45,599 nt of DNA from Betaproteobacteria bacterium HGW-Betaproteobacteria-9 (GTDB lineage: Bacteria; Pseudomonadota; Gammaproteobacteria; Burkholderiales; Burkholderiaceae_C): NCBI GenBank assembly GCA_002842215.1, contig PHCC01000037.1, forward strand, positions 1 through 45,599, read 5' to 3'. A program made the position numbers and the translations under genes. Below the pieces are notes generated by a model. That model ran no database searches. It had not been told where the DNA came from and saw nothing but the letters and a program-made list of their open reading frames with translations. How positions within the stretch are numbered: the stretch's first letter is position 1; each line of letters starts with the position of its first letter. Shown here piece by piece: positions 24,231 through 32,745 of the stretch.

Positions 24231-24324
24231 AGAAGCTCCTTTTCAACTTGAGCCATCCCGTATGGCTGGCTGTACTTCTAGCTGTATCGACAACAAGCGG
24301 GAAGTCTTTATGAGCAGGCAGGCG

Positions 24325-24555
24325 ACCGAGGTGTTCGGTCAGTTCGGCGTCCAGCGCCTTCTCCACCAGCAGTTTGGTCAGCTGCTTGAGCAGGCCGTTC
24401 TCGCCAATCAGGTCTTCAGGCTTCTTGTAGTCGGCCAGCAGGCTGGCCAGCAGTTCTTGCGGTACTTCGTGCTTCTTGGTTGTCATTGTGTTTGCGGACA
24501 AGCAGGCTCTCGCCTGCGGTGGATTGTCCGTTTACACAAAATTCTGCACACCCTC
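24325..24555 (-). mobile_element. IS256-family remnant (5' end and transposase N terminus)
   Basis: The element end begins at about 24555 (reading GAGGGTGTGCAGAATTTTGT leftward, followed by GTAAACGGACAATCC), typical of IS256-family termini. The transposase N terminus follows from ATG 24486: MTTKKHEVPQELLASLLADY, then IGENGLLKQLTKLLVEKALD and ELTEHLG, 54 residues. After about 24325 the reading changes to unrelated sequence, so the rest of the transposase and the other end are lost. It interrupts the sensor kinase gene and abuts the aer upstream region. Confidence 0.8.
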
Positions 24556-26064
24556 TAGACTCAGGCTTTCTTCGATGATGCGGCGGATGGGTTGCATGGT
24601 CCGGACAGGGGCCTCTTTGCGGCTGAAACTCAGGATCTGGTTGACCAGCGCCTTCGCACGGGCCGCAGATTTCTGAATGTGGGACAGTCCTTGCAAGGCC
24701 CCGGCAGAATCTTGGTTCCTGACATCTTCGATGACCATCTGGGTGTTGCCGATGATGGCGGCGAGCACGTTGTTGAAGTCGTGGGCAATGCCGCTGGCCA
24801 AAGTCCCGATGGACTCCATCTTCTGCGCTTGGTTGAGCTCCGCTTCCGCCTTTCTCCTTCGCTCATCGATTTGATGTTTTTCGGTGACGTCGGTGGCCAG
24901 ACCGTCCCAAACCACCGTACAGTCTGCCAATCGCCTGGGTGCTGCAACAAAGTGCATTCTGCGCTCGCGCCCATCCGGACAAGCCATGCGAACCGTCGCA
25001 TCGAACTTCATCATCGCCTCAAGCGATCTGCGCTCGGTAGCGCGATAGAGTCCCCGATCCTGCTGGACGATCAGGCGCTTCCACAATGTCGGGTCCCTGT
25101 ACAGATCTTCTGCCTTGATGCCATTGATGCGCTCAATGGATTCGGAGACTTGGGTGAAGCGGATGCGCCCACCTGGCTGGCGCAGAACCTGGAAGATGAC
25201 CGAATTGTGCAGATTGGCCCCGAGCGTTTTCATCACCTCTCGAAACTCGCGGTTTTCTCTCTCTGAAGCTTTGAGTGCCTCAAAAGGTGCCGTCATGTTC
25301 GAAATGAATATGGCCCGAAATAGCAGCGCATACGCTGCGATCTTGAAAGCGTGACCACCCAGGTTCTGGATGTCGGAAATCGCCTGGTAGGACGTGAAGG
25401 CCAGACTCCCAAGGCCCATGAAAAGGCTTGACAGTGACATCAAGGAAAGCACACGGGAGCCTTGCCGCTGAGCTTGTACTTGGAGCACGACGGCCAACAT
25501 CATGTTCAGGGCAAAGAGGATGAGCTCGTACCCGATCTTGAACTGAGTCAACCCAACGCCTGCGATGTAGGTCTGGGGAAACCTGTCCAGAAACAGCGTG
25601 CCGAAAACCACGATGGCGGCGGAAAGAGAAATCCCAAAACCCAGGCTGAGCCAGCGCGACATCCGAGGAAAGATGGATATCGTGACCAAGGTGACCGTGA
25701 TCACCTCCGCGCTGCGCCCAATAAGCCAGTAAAAAAGAGTGCTGGAGAGTCCACTGGGGGACAAAAAGTCCTGCATACCTGGATAGGACAGCACATGAAA
25801 CACATCACAAACCACGACGACGATGAAGCCGACGATGAAGATCTGCGAATGACGACCAGTGTCGTTGTTGAAGGTGTGCCATGAAGAAGTCACCACCATC
25901 GAAGCGACCGTGATCGCGAAGAGCTCCAGCAAGATGTGCACTGCCATCATCCGGGGATGGGCCCAGGCTGAGATGAAGTTCTGTTCAGCATTCAACAGAT
26001 ACAGTGTGAACAAGCCGGCCAACGCACAGACCAGAAGGTACTTTCGGCGGTCGTTGATAGCCAT
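24532..26064 (-). pseudogene. MASE3-PAS sensor histidine kinase truncated after HisKA by an IS256 remnant
   Basis: The surviving 510 codons encode a membrane sensor. About eight hydrophobic segments (residues 10-260) match the MASE3 sensor (HPRMMAVHILLELFAITVAS). A PAS/PAC region follows at about 280-410, then a HisKA domain with GTLASGIAHDFNNV, phospho-acceptor His at about 428. The frame runs into the IS256 end after EESLSLE and stops (GVQNFV are IS-derived residues). The ATP-binding HATPase domain and any receiver are missing, so it cannot autophosphorylate. The ATG at 26064 gives a normal MASE3 start. A truncated, dominant-negative role is conceivable but speculative. Confidence 0.82.
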
Positions 26065-26578
26065 GACACCCCAGAGTGAGAATGGTGAAAGAGAAACAGG
26101 GCTCAAGGGCCGCTGAACACTAGGGCTCAGGGGCCGCTCCGACCCCAGTGCGGGAGGACTTCGGAGACTGACGGGCCACTCATATAACAAACAAATCGAC
26201 AACCCGAGCAAATACTTTACCGTGTAAGCTTTTGCGCCAGAAAATTCAATCCCTGGTTGGGAAGGTTTTACAGACTTGGTGCTGTCTGGCCAGCCCGAAG
26301 GGGCACAAGAAGAAGCAACGAAGACGTCGATATTTTCAGGGGGAAAAGATCGCCTGCGCGCTGCGGCTGGCAGTGTTGGGGTCGCCGGTGGATGTGTACT
26401 GCCAGATCGACGTGTCTGATCTCGTATCTTTCAATTGCAGCCATTCGGCACGCAATTGTCGCAGAGTGGGGCGTGCCCCGAGAAGGCAGGCAAAATCTCT
26501 CAAGGATCCTGGTTAGACACCACCTTTTGTTCGCTACCCACTGGGGGTAGCCACGACCAAAGTGAAGGACTACCACAG
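26065..26578. other. Intergenic region upstream of the sensor kinase
   Basis: No gene is supported in this 514-bp stretch. Two imperfect direct repeats, GGGCTCAAGGGCCGCT (26099-26114) and GGGCTCAGGGGCCGCT (26123-26138), lie 24 bp apart, just upstream of the kinase start. The remainder has short open frames on both strands without ribosome binding sites or family resemblance. Confidence 0.6.
26099..26138. repeat. Imperfect 16-bp direct repeat, 24-bp period
   Basis: GGGCTCAAGGGCCGCT and GGGCTCAGGGGCCGCT differ at one base. They sit 35-60 bp upstream of the sensor-kinase ATG on its template side. They may be regulator half-sites or simple local duplication. No binding protein is recognisable. 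Confidence 0.6.
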
Positions 26579-26821
26579 ATGCCTCTCAACACACCACCAA
26601 AGGCATGCAATTGCTGCCGCCGCGACCTCGCCCCTGACGGGGACATCTTTGAAGCCCAGGAGGCCATTCAGATCAGCTTCCTGACCGGTTATGCCTCTGT
26701 CTTCGGAGACTGCAACCACGTATACGGTTTGTTCTGCCAGCACTGCCTGCATGAGCTGCTGGGCCCGTACCTTCGAACCGAACCGCTCCAAGACGATCAG
26801 ACACAGGCCAACACGCCTTGA
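26579..26821 (+). CDS. Small cysteine-rich protein, possible zinc-binding
   Basis: This 80-residue protein has five cysteines: Cys-x-Cys-Cys near the N terminus (ACNCCRRDL, about 9-17) and a second group CNHVYGLFCQHC at about 44-55. The spacing suggests one zinc-ribbon-like site. The middle (EAIQISFLTGYASVFGD) looks folded and amphipathic. The ATG at 26579 gives an N terminus just before the first cysteine cluster; the frame is open to 26435. It is convergent with the tyrosine recombinase gene, separated by a strong hairpin. Short zinc-ribbon proteins of this kind are common on mobile elements, but I do not recognise a named family. Confidence 0.6.
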   Translation: MPLNTPPKACNCCRRDLAPDGDIFEAQEAIQISFLTGYASVFGDCNHVYGLFCQHCLHELLGPYLRTEPLQDDQTQANTP

Positions 26822-26887
26822 ACAGATCTCGTGTTCACCATTCTTTTCTGTTGAGCGCTGCACTTGAAGGAATGTGATGCCAGACGT

Positions 26888-26911
26888 CAGTCTGCCTGAC
26901 AAGGCAGACTG
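26888..26911. terminator. Perfect 9-bp stem-loop between convergent genes
   Basis: CAGTCTGCC, loop TGACAA, GGCAGACTG. It lies 34 bp beyond the recombinase stop and 67 bp beyond the small cysteine-rich gene, so it could end transcription from both sides. No U-tract follows on either strand, which weakens the intrinsic-terminator reading. A recombination (att-like) site for the adjacent recombinase is an alternative. Confidence 0.45.
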
Positions 26912-26944
26912 GACCTTGCCTGCACACAGGGAGCCCGGTTCGGT

Positions 26945-28246
26945 CTATTTTTCTACCCAACCCTGATCGATCAGGTCCTCGATTTGCAGGGCCTCCAGTT
27001 GTCTGAGGATCTGGCACCGGATACCTGGCCAGCGCTCCACGAGATCCTTCAGACTCATTTGTTCCTCGGCGCCGTCCTCGGATTCAACAACCGCGGCAAG
27101 CACCACTTTGGGCCGGCTCGATCTTGGGATGTAGTCAACACCGTGCTCATCGGGTCTTGGTGCCGGGTTCGCCCAGATTTGGCACGTCACAGCCATTCCG
27201 ACATCCAGGATGAGCGTCGAACCGATGCGCCCACCCAGTTCGTTCATCGACTGCGGCCGGCTGAAGCTGCCGTAATAGGCTCCCGTGGTGTGCAGATCGT
27301 TGTGCCCCATCGCACTGGAAACCTTCAGCATGGCGTCCTCAATCCGGCCTCTGGGCAACTGCTTTTCATTGCCTCCCAAAGTCGGTGGTACAACGCCTTC
27401 GAGCAACAGGGTGAGCTCAGCGTATTCGGCACGCGCACCATGCCCCGTGACGCCCAGTTCGGCCTTGGTGAGACCCAAGCGCTTCATGAGGTAGTAGTAG
27501 CGGTTCTCGGCGGCTTTGAGACTCAGTTCGGGCCATGCCAAAGACTCCATCTTCTTGCATGCCTGCTTCGCCATTTCAAGCGCAGCCCGCTGCGACTGGC
27601 CGAACTCCCCACTTTCAATGGGGATTTGGCGGTACTTCCCGTTTTTTCCCACGTTGTCGGTGATCTCCAGATAGGTCGTTTTGTCTGCCCTCCAGGGCTT
27701 GATCAGCAGCATTTCCTTTTTGCGCAGGCCAAATGTCAGGCCCAGGGCGAGCATGGCCGCGTGCCGGAAATCCTCTGCCATCGCCGCGCGAATGATCCGG
27801 CCGGCGTCCAGGCCGTTGCCTGTCCAGCTCTTGGTCTTCTCGGCGATCGTCTTGACCTTCACGGCCGCTGGGTCCACGTCGGGCAGAAACTGCGCGGCCC
27901 CATTGCCCCGGGCCACCATGTCGGGCTTGCCAATCCAGCCACAGAAGATGCGCACGCGGCTGAGCTGGTTCTGCATGGTTTTTTGAGAGAGGCCATCTCG
28001 CCACCAGTCCTGCACGACCGCCTCGATGTGCGTTCGCCGCAATTGACTCGCCCCCTCGATGATGAAGCCGAGCTTGTGCAGGCGCCTGCAAAACGCGGCC
28101 ATCACCTCGTGGTTTTGACGGAACGTGCGCTCGCTGGCCACTTTCCCGTTCGTGCGCTCCCCACCGTACCGGTCGATGGTGTCGGCTACGCTGGTGAGCA
28201 GGTTTTTCAGAGAGCGGGTATCGGTGGAGAGGAATTTTGGGTGCAT
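26945..28246 (-). CDS. Tyrosine recombinase / integrase domain protein
   Basis: This 433-residue DNA breaking-rejoining protein belongs by its motifs to the tyrosine recombinases. An N-terminal SAM-like core-binding domain (about 20-125) includes SQKTMQNQLSRVRIFCGWIG. The catalytic domain shows Arg in LGLTFGLRKKEMLLI (about 185), H-x-x-R as TGHGARAEY (about 275), and SSAMGHNDLHTTGAYYGSF with the second His and the likely nucleophilic Tyr (about 320-338). About 95 extra C-terminal residues follow. The ATG at 28246 is preferred over 28300. No tRNA or repeated att core was found next to it, so it looks like a solo recombinase of an integrative element or its relic. Confidence 0.88.
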   Translation of the reverse strand: MHPKFLSTDTRSLKNLLTSVADTIDRYGGERTNGKVASERTFRQNHEVMAAFCRRLHKLGFIIEGASQLRRTHIEAVVQDWWRDGLSQKTMQNQLSRVRIFCGWIGKPDMVARGNGAAQFLPDVDPAAVKVKTIAEKTKSWTGNGLDAGRIIRAAMAEDFRHAAMLALGLTFGLRKKEMLLIKPWRADKTTYLEITDNVGKNGKYRQIPIESGEFGQSQRAALEMAKQACKKMESLAWPELSLKAAENRYYYLMKRLGLTKAELGVTGHGARAEYAELTLLLEGVVPPTLGGNEKQLPRGRIEDAMLKVSSAMGHNDLHTTGAYYGSFSRPQSMNELGGRIGSTLILDVGMAVTCQIWANPAPRPDEHGVDYIPRSSRPKVVLAAVVESEDGAEEQMSLKDLVERWPGIRCQILRQLEALQIEDLIDQGWVEK

Positions 28247-28452
28247 GTCTGAATGTTGCCTGCGTGTGCGCGGGAACAGCAGTCGAAAGCTCACCGCCAA
28301 GCGTCGTTTTCAAAGGCAAGACGCTTACGGAATCTGCTACATGGCGTTCCTCTACGCAGCCCCACTTCGATCTGAAGCAACTTGAATGCTGCCGAACACG
28401 AGACCACAATGTGTTTTCAGAATGTCACCGGATACTTGAAGAGGAATCACTC

Positions 28453-28611
28453 ATGACCACCGCCGATCTGCGCCGAATCTGGAACGACAGCACCCGACTG
28501 TTCTTCGCGCCGCTCGTGGGTGCGGTGACGGGTGCTGTGAAGGAATTCCAGCGGGTGAATCGCGAGGTAGAACTCAACCGCCATCAAGCGATCAATCAGA
28601 AATCCGACTGA
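28453..28611 (+). CDS. Small hypothetical protein (52 aa)
   Basis: MTTADLRRIWNDSTRLFFAP starts a 52-residue frame with GAGGAA about 7 nt upstream of the ATG. A hydrophobic stretch (LFFAPLVGAVTGAV, about 16-29) is followed by a charged helix (EFQRVNREVELNRHQ). It may sit at the membrane. It is divergent from the recombinase gene across about 200 bp. I do not recognise the family. Size and start site are reasonable for a real gene, but it is unproven. Confidence 0.5.
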   Translation: MTTADLRRIWNDSTRLFFAPLVGAVTGAVKEFQRVNREVELNRHQAINQKSD

Positions 28612-29140
28612 CACCGAGGGTGCCCCGGCACCGGTCATGACCCGACAGCACCCCGCCAGCACGGTTTTCACAATCGGTCAGAGTGGACAAATTTGTCCGC
28701 TCGCCCAGAACCCTCAACCCTCCCACAGCCCATCCCAGAGGGCCAGCATGCGTGGTCCGCCGGGCAGTGCTCTGAGCACCTTGCGGTCCTCCACCCACTG
28801 CAGGTATACGGTTAGCCATCTCGACGGACTGCTCGTCTAAGGTCAGCCTGCTGGCGCGACCTCATACTCACACTGTCGACCAGGAGCAACCAATCATCAG
28901 TCGCAGAAACGGAGGTTAAACGTAAAGCTTCACGGACTGCCGGACCAGCATGCGAAGCGCTGCTGAGCGAACGTCGGCCTATTGGGGGAGCGCGCCTTTG
29001 AGACGGCAGCATCTGCTGACCACCGAACAGGGAATGACGGATTTGCGACGTTGCACCTGATGTCCGCTGCGGGCGAATGGCCGCGACACGGCACGGGGCG
29101 CAAGGTGCACGTAGAGACCGCCTGCGGTGCGTCGGGACGG
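28612..29140. other. Intergenic region with possible gene debris
   Basis: No complete gene is supported. On the minus strand a 40-codon stretch without ATG (28714-28836) reads RWLTVYLQWVEDRKVLRALP then GGPRMLALWDGLWEG before a stop. Its composition looks protein-like and could be the end of a lost gene. The rest has only short, featureless frames. Confidence 0.5.
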
Positions 29141-30169
29141 TCAGGGATGCCGCTTCCACGCGTGCCGCCGAAGCGATGTAGATGGCAGTTCGTTGAAGCG
29201 TTGCCGGAACAGTTTCGCAAAGTACCCCAGGTTGGAGAAGCCCCAGTCCGCAGCGATCGATTGGACGGTGGCGCAGGGCCGGGCCAGCAGCAACTCCGCT
29301 CGAACACCCTGCAGGCGTTGTTCCCGCAGCGCTTCCATGGGCGTGCAGCCCCTGTACTCTCGAAAGGCTTGACCGAGCGAACGCACACTCACCCCCGCCA
29401 CCGCGGCCAGTTCGCTCAGCGTGGGCGCATGTCGCGCGTTTTCGCGGATGTGCCGCTCCGCGGCCACGACGTGGCGCGGTGCCAGCCGATATTCGCTTTG
29501 TGCTGCGGGTTGGTCCAGGTGCGTGCGCCACTGTGTGAGCAGGTGCACGCCGATCATTTCCTCCAGGTGCTTGCCCAGCGGACCGGCCTGCACCGCTTCG
29601 GGCATGTGTGTGATGCACTGGCACACATAGCTCAGCAGTCCGATCCAGGGTGAGCCCGAACCGCCCAAGCGGAAGGTGCGCAGCCACAGGCACTCATCGG
29701 CCGGCTCGCCAAACCAGCGCTCGTACAGTTGGGCCAGCGCGTCGTGCTCAAAGGTCAGGTTCACCTGCAAATGGTTGTGATCGAAATCCACCCAGTAGTG
29801 GGTGCGCGAGTTGTCCACCACGAAGGCATCGCCCACACCGGTATCGCTGAATGTTCGCGCCTCACTCCAGTGCCGGGCCGATCCGCGCAGCGTGGTCAGC
29901 ACCATTCCGGTACCGGCTTCGGGTGAGAAATCCTTGATGTTCACCGGGATGCCGTACTTGAAACGGCTCAGTGTGAAGTGCCCGATCCGCGTTGCGTCGA
30001 GCACCGAATCCGGTCTCCTGGCCTTGCCGATGGGCATGACGTCGTACGGCATGTACACCTTGTCCGACCACTGGCGAATATCGTCCCACTCGCTGGAGGC
30101 CACCAGCCGGTGGTTCGTGCTCGGGCGCCCACTGGCGTCGTGGACCAGCACATTGCGGATGGCTTCCAT
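29141..30169 (-). CDS. AraC family transcriptional regulator
   Basis: This is a 342-residue AraC/XylS regulator. The N-terminal part (about 40-200) is an AraC-binding-like-2 ligand domain. The C-terminal HTH pair is at about 235-335, with APTLSELAAVAGVSVRSLGQ AFREYRGC as first helix-turn-helix and VQSIAADWGFSNLGYFAKLF as the family signature in the second. The ATG at 30169 has GGAGA 7 nt upstream. It lies 67 bp behind a serine hydrolase gene transcribed in the same direction, and probably shares its transcript. Subgroup members act on catabolic or efflux operons. Confidence 0.92.
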   Translation of the reverse strand: MEAIRNVLVHDASGRPSTNHRLVASSEWDDIRQWSDKVYMPYDVMPIGKARRPDSVLDATRIGHFTLSRFKYGIPVNIKDFSPEAGTGMVLTTLRGSARHWSEARTFSDTGVGDAFVVDNSRTHYWVDFDHNHLQVNLTFEHDALAQLYERWFGEPADECLWLRTFRLGGSGSPWIGLLSYVCQCITHMPEAVQAGPLGKHLEEMIGVHLLTQWRTHLDQPAAQSEYRLAPRHVVAAERHIRENARHAPTLSELAAVAGVSVRSLGQAFREYRGCTPMEALREQRLQGVRAELLLARPCATVQSIAADWGFSNLGYFAKLFRQRFNELPSTSLRRHAWKRHP

Positions 30170-30236
30170 GGGTTTGTCTCCATCGCCGATGTCATTGCAC
30201 GCCGGGCAACCCGGCCCGGCGTGGCCTCAGATCAGC

Positions 30237-31424
30237 TCAGCGATGATGGTAGACCGCTGTCTCGAATTCCACAAACCCTGGGTAGGACGCCGCGTCCTGG
30301 AACGGCAGTATCTGAGTACCCCAATAGCCGCCGATGCCGTTTTTGCGATCAATCCAGTAAAAGCAGTTGGCCAGGCCCGCCCACATCAGCGAGCCGGCTG
30401 GCCGCCCGCTTGGCGTGTCTTCACGGTTGGTCATGAAGGTGTACCCCCAACCCTTGCCAGTGCCCGGGAAGAACTCACCCGTGTTGCTGAGCGAGGGGAC
30501 GGAGGTCGTCCAGCCGCCAGCCGACAACCCCATGTCGGCCAGTCCGTCCTTGCACATCGCGGCGACCGTCTCGGCCTTGAGAACACGGCCGTTCGGTCCA
30601 GCCCCATCGTTGAGCATCATGCGGATGAACTTCATGTATTCGCCCACCGTACCATACAGGCCATGCCCGCCGCAGTCCATCTCGGGCGGCTGCGGCAAGG
30701 CCAGATCGGGCAGCGGTGTGAGCTTGCCGTCGATCGCGCGGTCGTGGATGGTCGCGCGGCGCTGCGCCATGGACTCGCTCATGGTGAAGGCCATGTCCTT
30801 CATGTCCAGCGGTTCGAACACCCGCTGACGCATCACATCGCCCAAGCGCTTGCCGCGGAGGTTCTCGATGATCAATCCAACCCAGTCCATGTTCACGCCG
30901 TAGGTCCATGCGGCGCCGGGGTCGTGCAGCAGCACCGTGCGAATCGACGCGTGCGTGCACGACACCACAGTGGGGATGCCTTTGGCGGCTCGGAACTTCA
31001 GGTCGTCGTTGCTGAAGAACTCGTAACAGAGGCCGGACGTGTGCAGCATCAGGTCGTTGATGGTGATGCGCCGCTTGGGCGGACGCGTTCTGGGCTGGCC
31101 CGCGTCATCAAAACCGTCCAGCACCTGCAGTTCATCGATCTCCGGCACGTACGCTCCAGCAGGGTCGCTCAGGCTCACCTTGCCCTCTTCCACCAGTTGC
31201 ATCAGGCACACGCCGGCCAAGGCCTTGGTGGTGGAAAAGAGGGCGAGCACCGAATCGGTGGTCATGGCGCCATCCTTGCCCAGCTCGCGCGAGCCGGCGG
31301 CGCCTTCATAAAAATTCCCTTGCCGGTTGGTCGCCATGGCCACCACGCCTGGGGATCCACCGTGGCGTTCCACGTTCTGCTTGAGCACCGCGTCCAGCGC
31401 GGTCTTCAATTGGGTCGTCGTCAT
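30237..31424 (-). CDS. Serine beta-lactamase-like hydrolase / esterase (class C, EstB-like)
   Basis: This 395-residue protein is of the beta-lactamase-related/esterase group (COG1680). The S-x-x-K motif is STTK (Ser at about 64, Lys 67) in VLALFSTTKALAG. The second element is Tyr at about 175 in AAWTYGVNMDWVGLIIEN. No signal peptide is visible, so it is more likely a cytoplasmic esterase/lactonase/peptidase than an antibiotic-resistance enzyme. The ATG at 31424 has GGAGA 6 nt upstream; an upstream ATG at 31478 lacks this. The AraC gene lies directly downstream, and both have similar GGAGACAAA leaders. Confidence 0.88.
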   Translation of the reverse strand: MTTTQLKTALDAVLKQNVERHGGSPGVVAMATNRQGNFYEGAAGSRELGKDGAMTTDSVLALFSTTKALAGVCLMQLVEEGKVSLSDPAGAYVPEIDELQVLDGFDDAGQPRTRPPKRRITINDLMLHTSGLCYEFFSNDDLKFRAAKGIPTVVSCTHASIRTVLLHDPGAAWTYGVNMDWVGLIIENLRGKRLGDVMRQRVFEPLDMKDMAFTMSESMAQRRATIHDRAIDGKLTPLPDLALPQPPEMDCGGHGLYGTVGEYMKFIRMMLNDGAGPNGRVLKAETVAAMCKDGLADMGLSAGGWTTSVPSLSNTGEFFPGTGKGWGYTFMTNREDTPSGRPAGSLMWAGLANCFYWIDRKNGIGGYWGTQILPFQDAASYPGFVEFETAVYHHR

Positions 31425-31500
31425 TCTTTGTCTCCATTGCGCGGTTGTATGGATAAACCACAGTGGTCCGCAGCTCACCAGTCTGTGGGCCTGATGGAGT

Positions 31501-31767
31501 CTAGGATTTGGCGACCCGAATCCCTGTTCGGATCTGGCAGCCGAGTATCTGAGTCTGGCAATTTGCGGCGAGATGGGAAGCTCCGATCTCCAGGCTGTCG
31601 ATGCACCTCCGCATCGCGTGCGAAATCAGGGGGTAATCTGCAGCAACGAGGCCAACACCTGCCTGATTCCGTCCACCGGCAGCCCAAAAATCCTCGGGCG
31701 CGAGGAGTCGTTCTTGAAGCACGGTCAGGCTGGCCTGTGTTGAGAGGCCGGTGACGGAGGAATACAT
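31501..31767 (-). CDS. Small unknown protein (88 aa); part duplicated in decayed form at 45338-45406
   Basis: The frame has a plausible ribosome binding site (GAGG, 6 nt before the ATG at 31767) and reads MYSSVTGLSTQASLTVLQER, LLAPEDFWAAGG and GLVAADYPLISHAMRRCIDS. The first 60 residues look like a folded helical protein. The tail (from about 68) is low-quality and may be frameshifted. I do not recognise the family. The part from about residues 3-25 has a decayed copy near the right edge of the window. Adjacent to the beta-lactamase-like gene, upstream of it on the same strand. It may be a fragment of a larger gene. Confidence 0.4.
   Translation of the reverse strand: MYSSVTGLSTQASLTVLQERLLAPEDFWAAGGRNQAGVGLVAADYPLISHAMRRCIDSLEIGASHLAANCQTQILGCQIRTGIRVAKS
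31692..31760. repeat. Dispersed 69-bp repeat, copy A (87% identical to 45338-45406)
   Basis: CCTCGGGC-x-CGAGGAGTCGTTCT and the following bases to CGGAGG match the copy at 45338-45406 with 9 mismatches over 69 ungapped positions. It lies inside the small ORF at 31501-31767 (coding on the minus strand). The second copy contains an in-frame TGA where this one has CAA, so this copy is the better-preserved one. Confidence 0.85.
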
Positions 31768-31836
31768 GAACTACCTCGTAGTCCAAGTTTTTAGCCGCAT
31801 CCCCAGTGGCTCAGTTTTCGGTCGGCGCCAACAATC

Positions 31837-32745
31837 GTGACGGCTTCGTGGGCCCAGGCGGCGGCGGCACACGCCCGCGGGGAATTGCACCAGAGCGTCT
31901 GGGCCGACCTGCAGGACACCGGCCAGTTGCCGCACCTGGCCGTGCGCGTGTTCGACGGGCAACTCTGCATCCTGCAGCGCTTCCTCTACGGGGCACGGCC
32001 CTATCCCGAGGTCATTGCCTTTGCAGAAGGGCTAGCCGCCGAAGCCGTCCGGATTGGCGCCGCGCGTGGGCATGCTTTTGGCATCACGTTGCGCGGCGAG
32101 GCCGAGCTGCTGGCCGGCGATCTGTCCGCGGCCGAGGAGCATCTGACGCTGGGTGTGCGCCTGCACCATGCCATCGGTGGCGCGACCGGCGAGGCGTTTT
32201 CGATGCAGCGGCTGGCCGAGGTCGCGATGTACCGCGGGCAGCTCGACGACGCCCGTGCCCTGATCGATGAGGCGCTGGACCTGGCGCGGCAGACCGACAT
32301 CGGCTTTCACCTGCTGGACCGGATCTACGGAACGCGCATCCGCCTGGCCCGCAACCCGACCGCCGCGCTGCACGCGCTGGAGGATGCCCGCGAGGCCGTG
32401 CGCGGCCCGCTGGAGACCTGCCCGGGTTGCCGAATCACGTTTGCCGTGCCGGCGGCGATCGCCGCGGCGCGGGCGAAGCGTCTCGATCTGGCCGAGGCGT
32501 ACAAAGGCCAGAGCGCCTATCTGGCGGACGTGGTGATGCGCTTGCCGGCCTGGCATGCGGCGCACGACGAAGTGCTCGGTCACATGGCTGTGGCTCGCGG
32601 CGAGGGCGCGCACGTGGCTGCCTCGCGCTTTGCGGAGGCGGCTGCGCGCTTCCGAGGCGCCGGCCACCCGATCGATGCGCTGCGCTGCGAGCGGCTCGCG
32701 GTGGCTTCCGAGTCGGGCGAAGCGGGGGGGTTTGGTGCAACTTGA
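31837..32745 (+). pseudogene. TPR-like C-terminal fragment, probably of a large LuxR/BTAD-type regulator
   Basis: This open frame of about 302 codons encodes mostly helical repeats: ELLAGDLSAAEEHLTLGVRL, LAEVAMYRGQLDDARALIDE and ALDLARQTDIGFHLLDRIYG. CPGCRITFAVPAAIAAARA then follows. The pattern resembles the C-terminal repeats of large ATPase/LuxR-type regulators. No DNA-binding or nucleotide-binding domain is present, and the upstream frame is open only to about 31795. The candidate start GTG 31837 has no ribosome binding site. I read it as a truncated remnant. It could instead be a free-standing TPR protein. Confidence 0.6.

Noticed and set aside
26945..28246. CRISPR-associated or phage context for the recombinase
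   Set aside because: No repeat-spacer array, phage structural gene or cas gene was seen in the window.
30237..31424. Antibiotic-resistance class C beta-lactamase
   Set aside because: It lacks a signal peptide and has an EstB-like motif arrangement; an esterase or related hydrolase is more likely.
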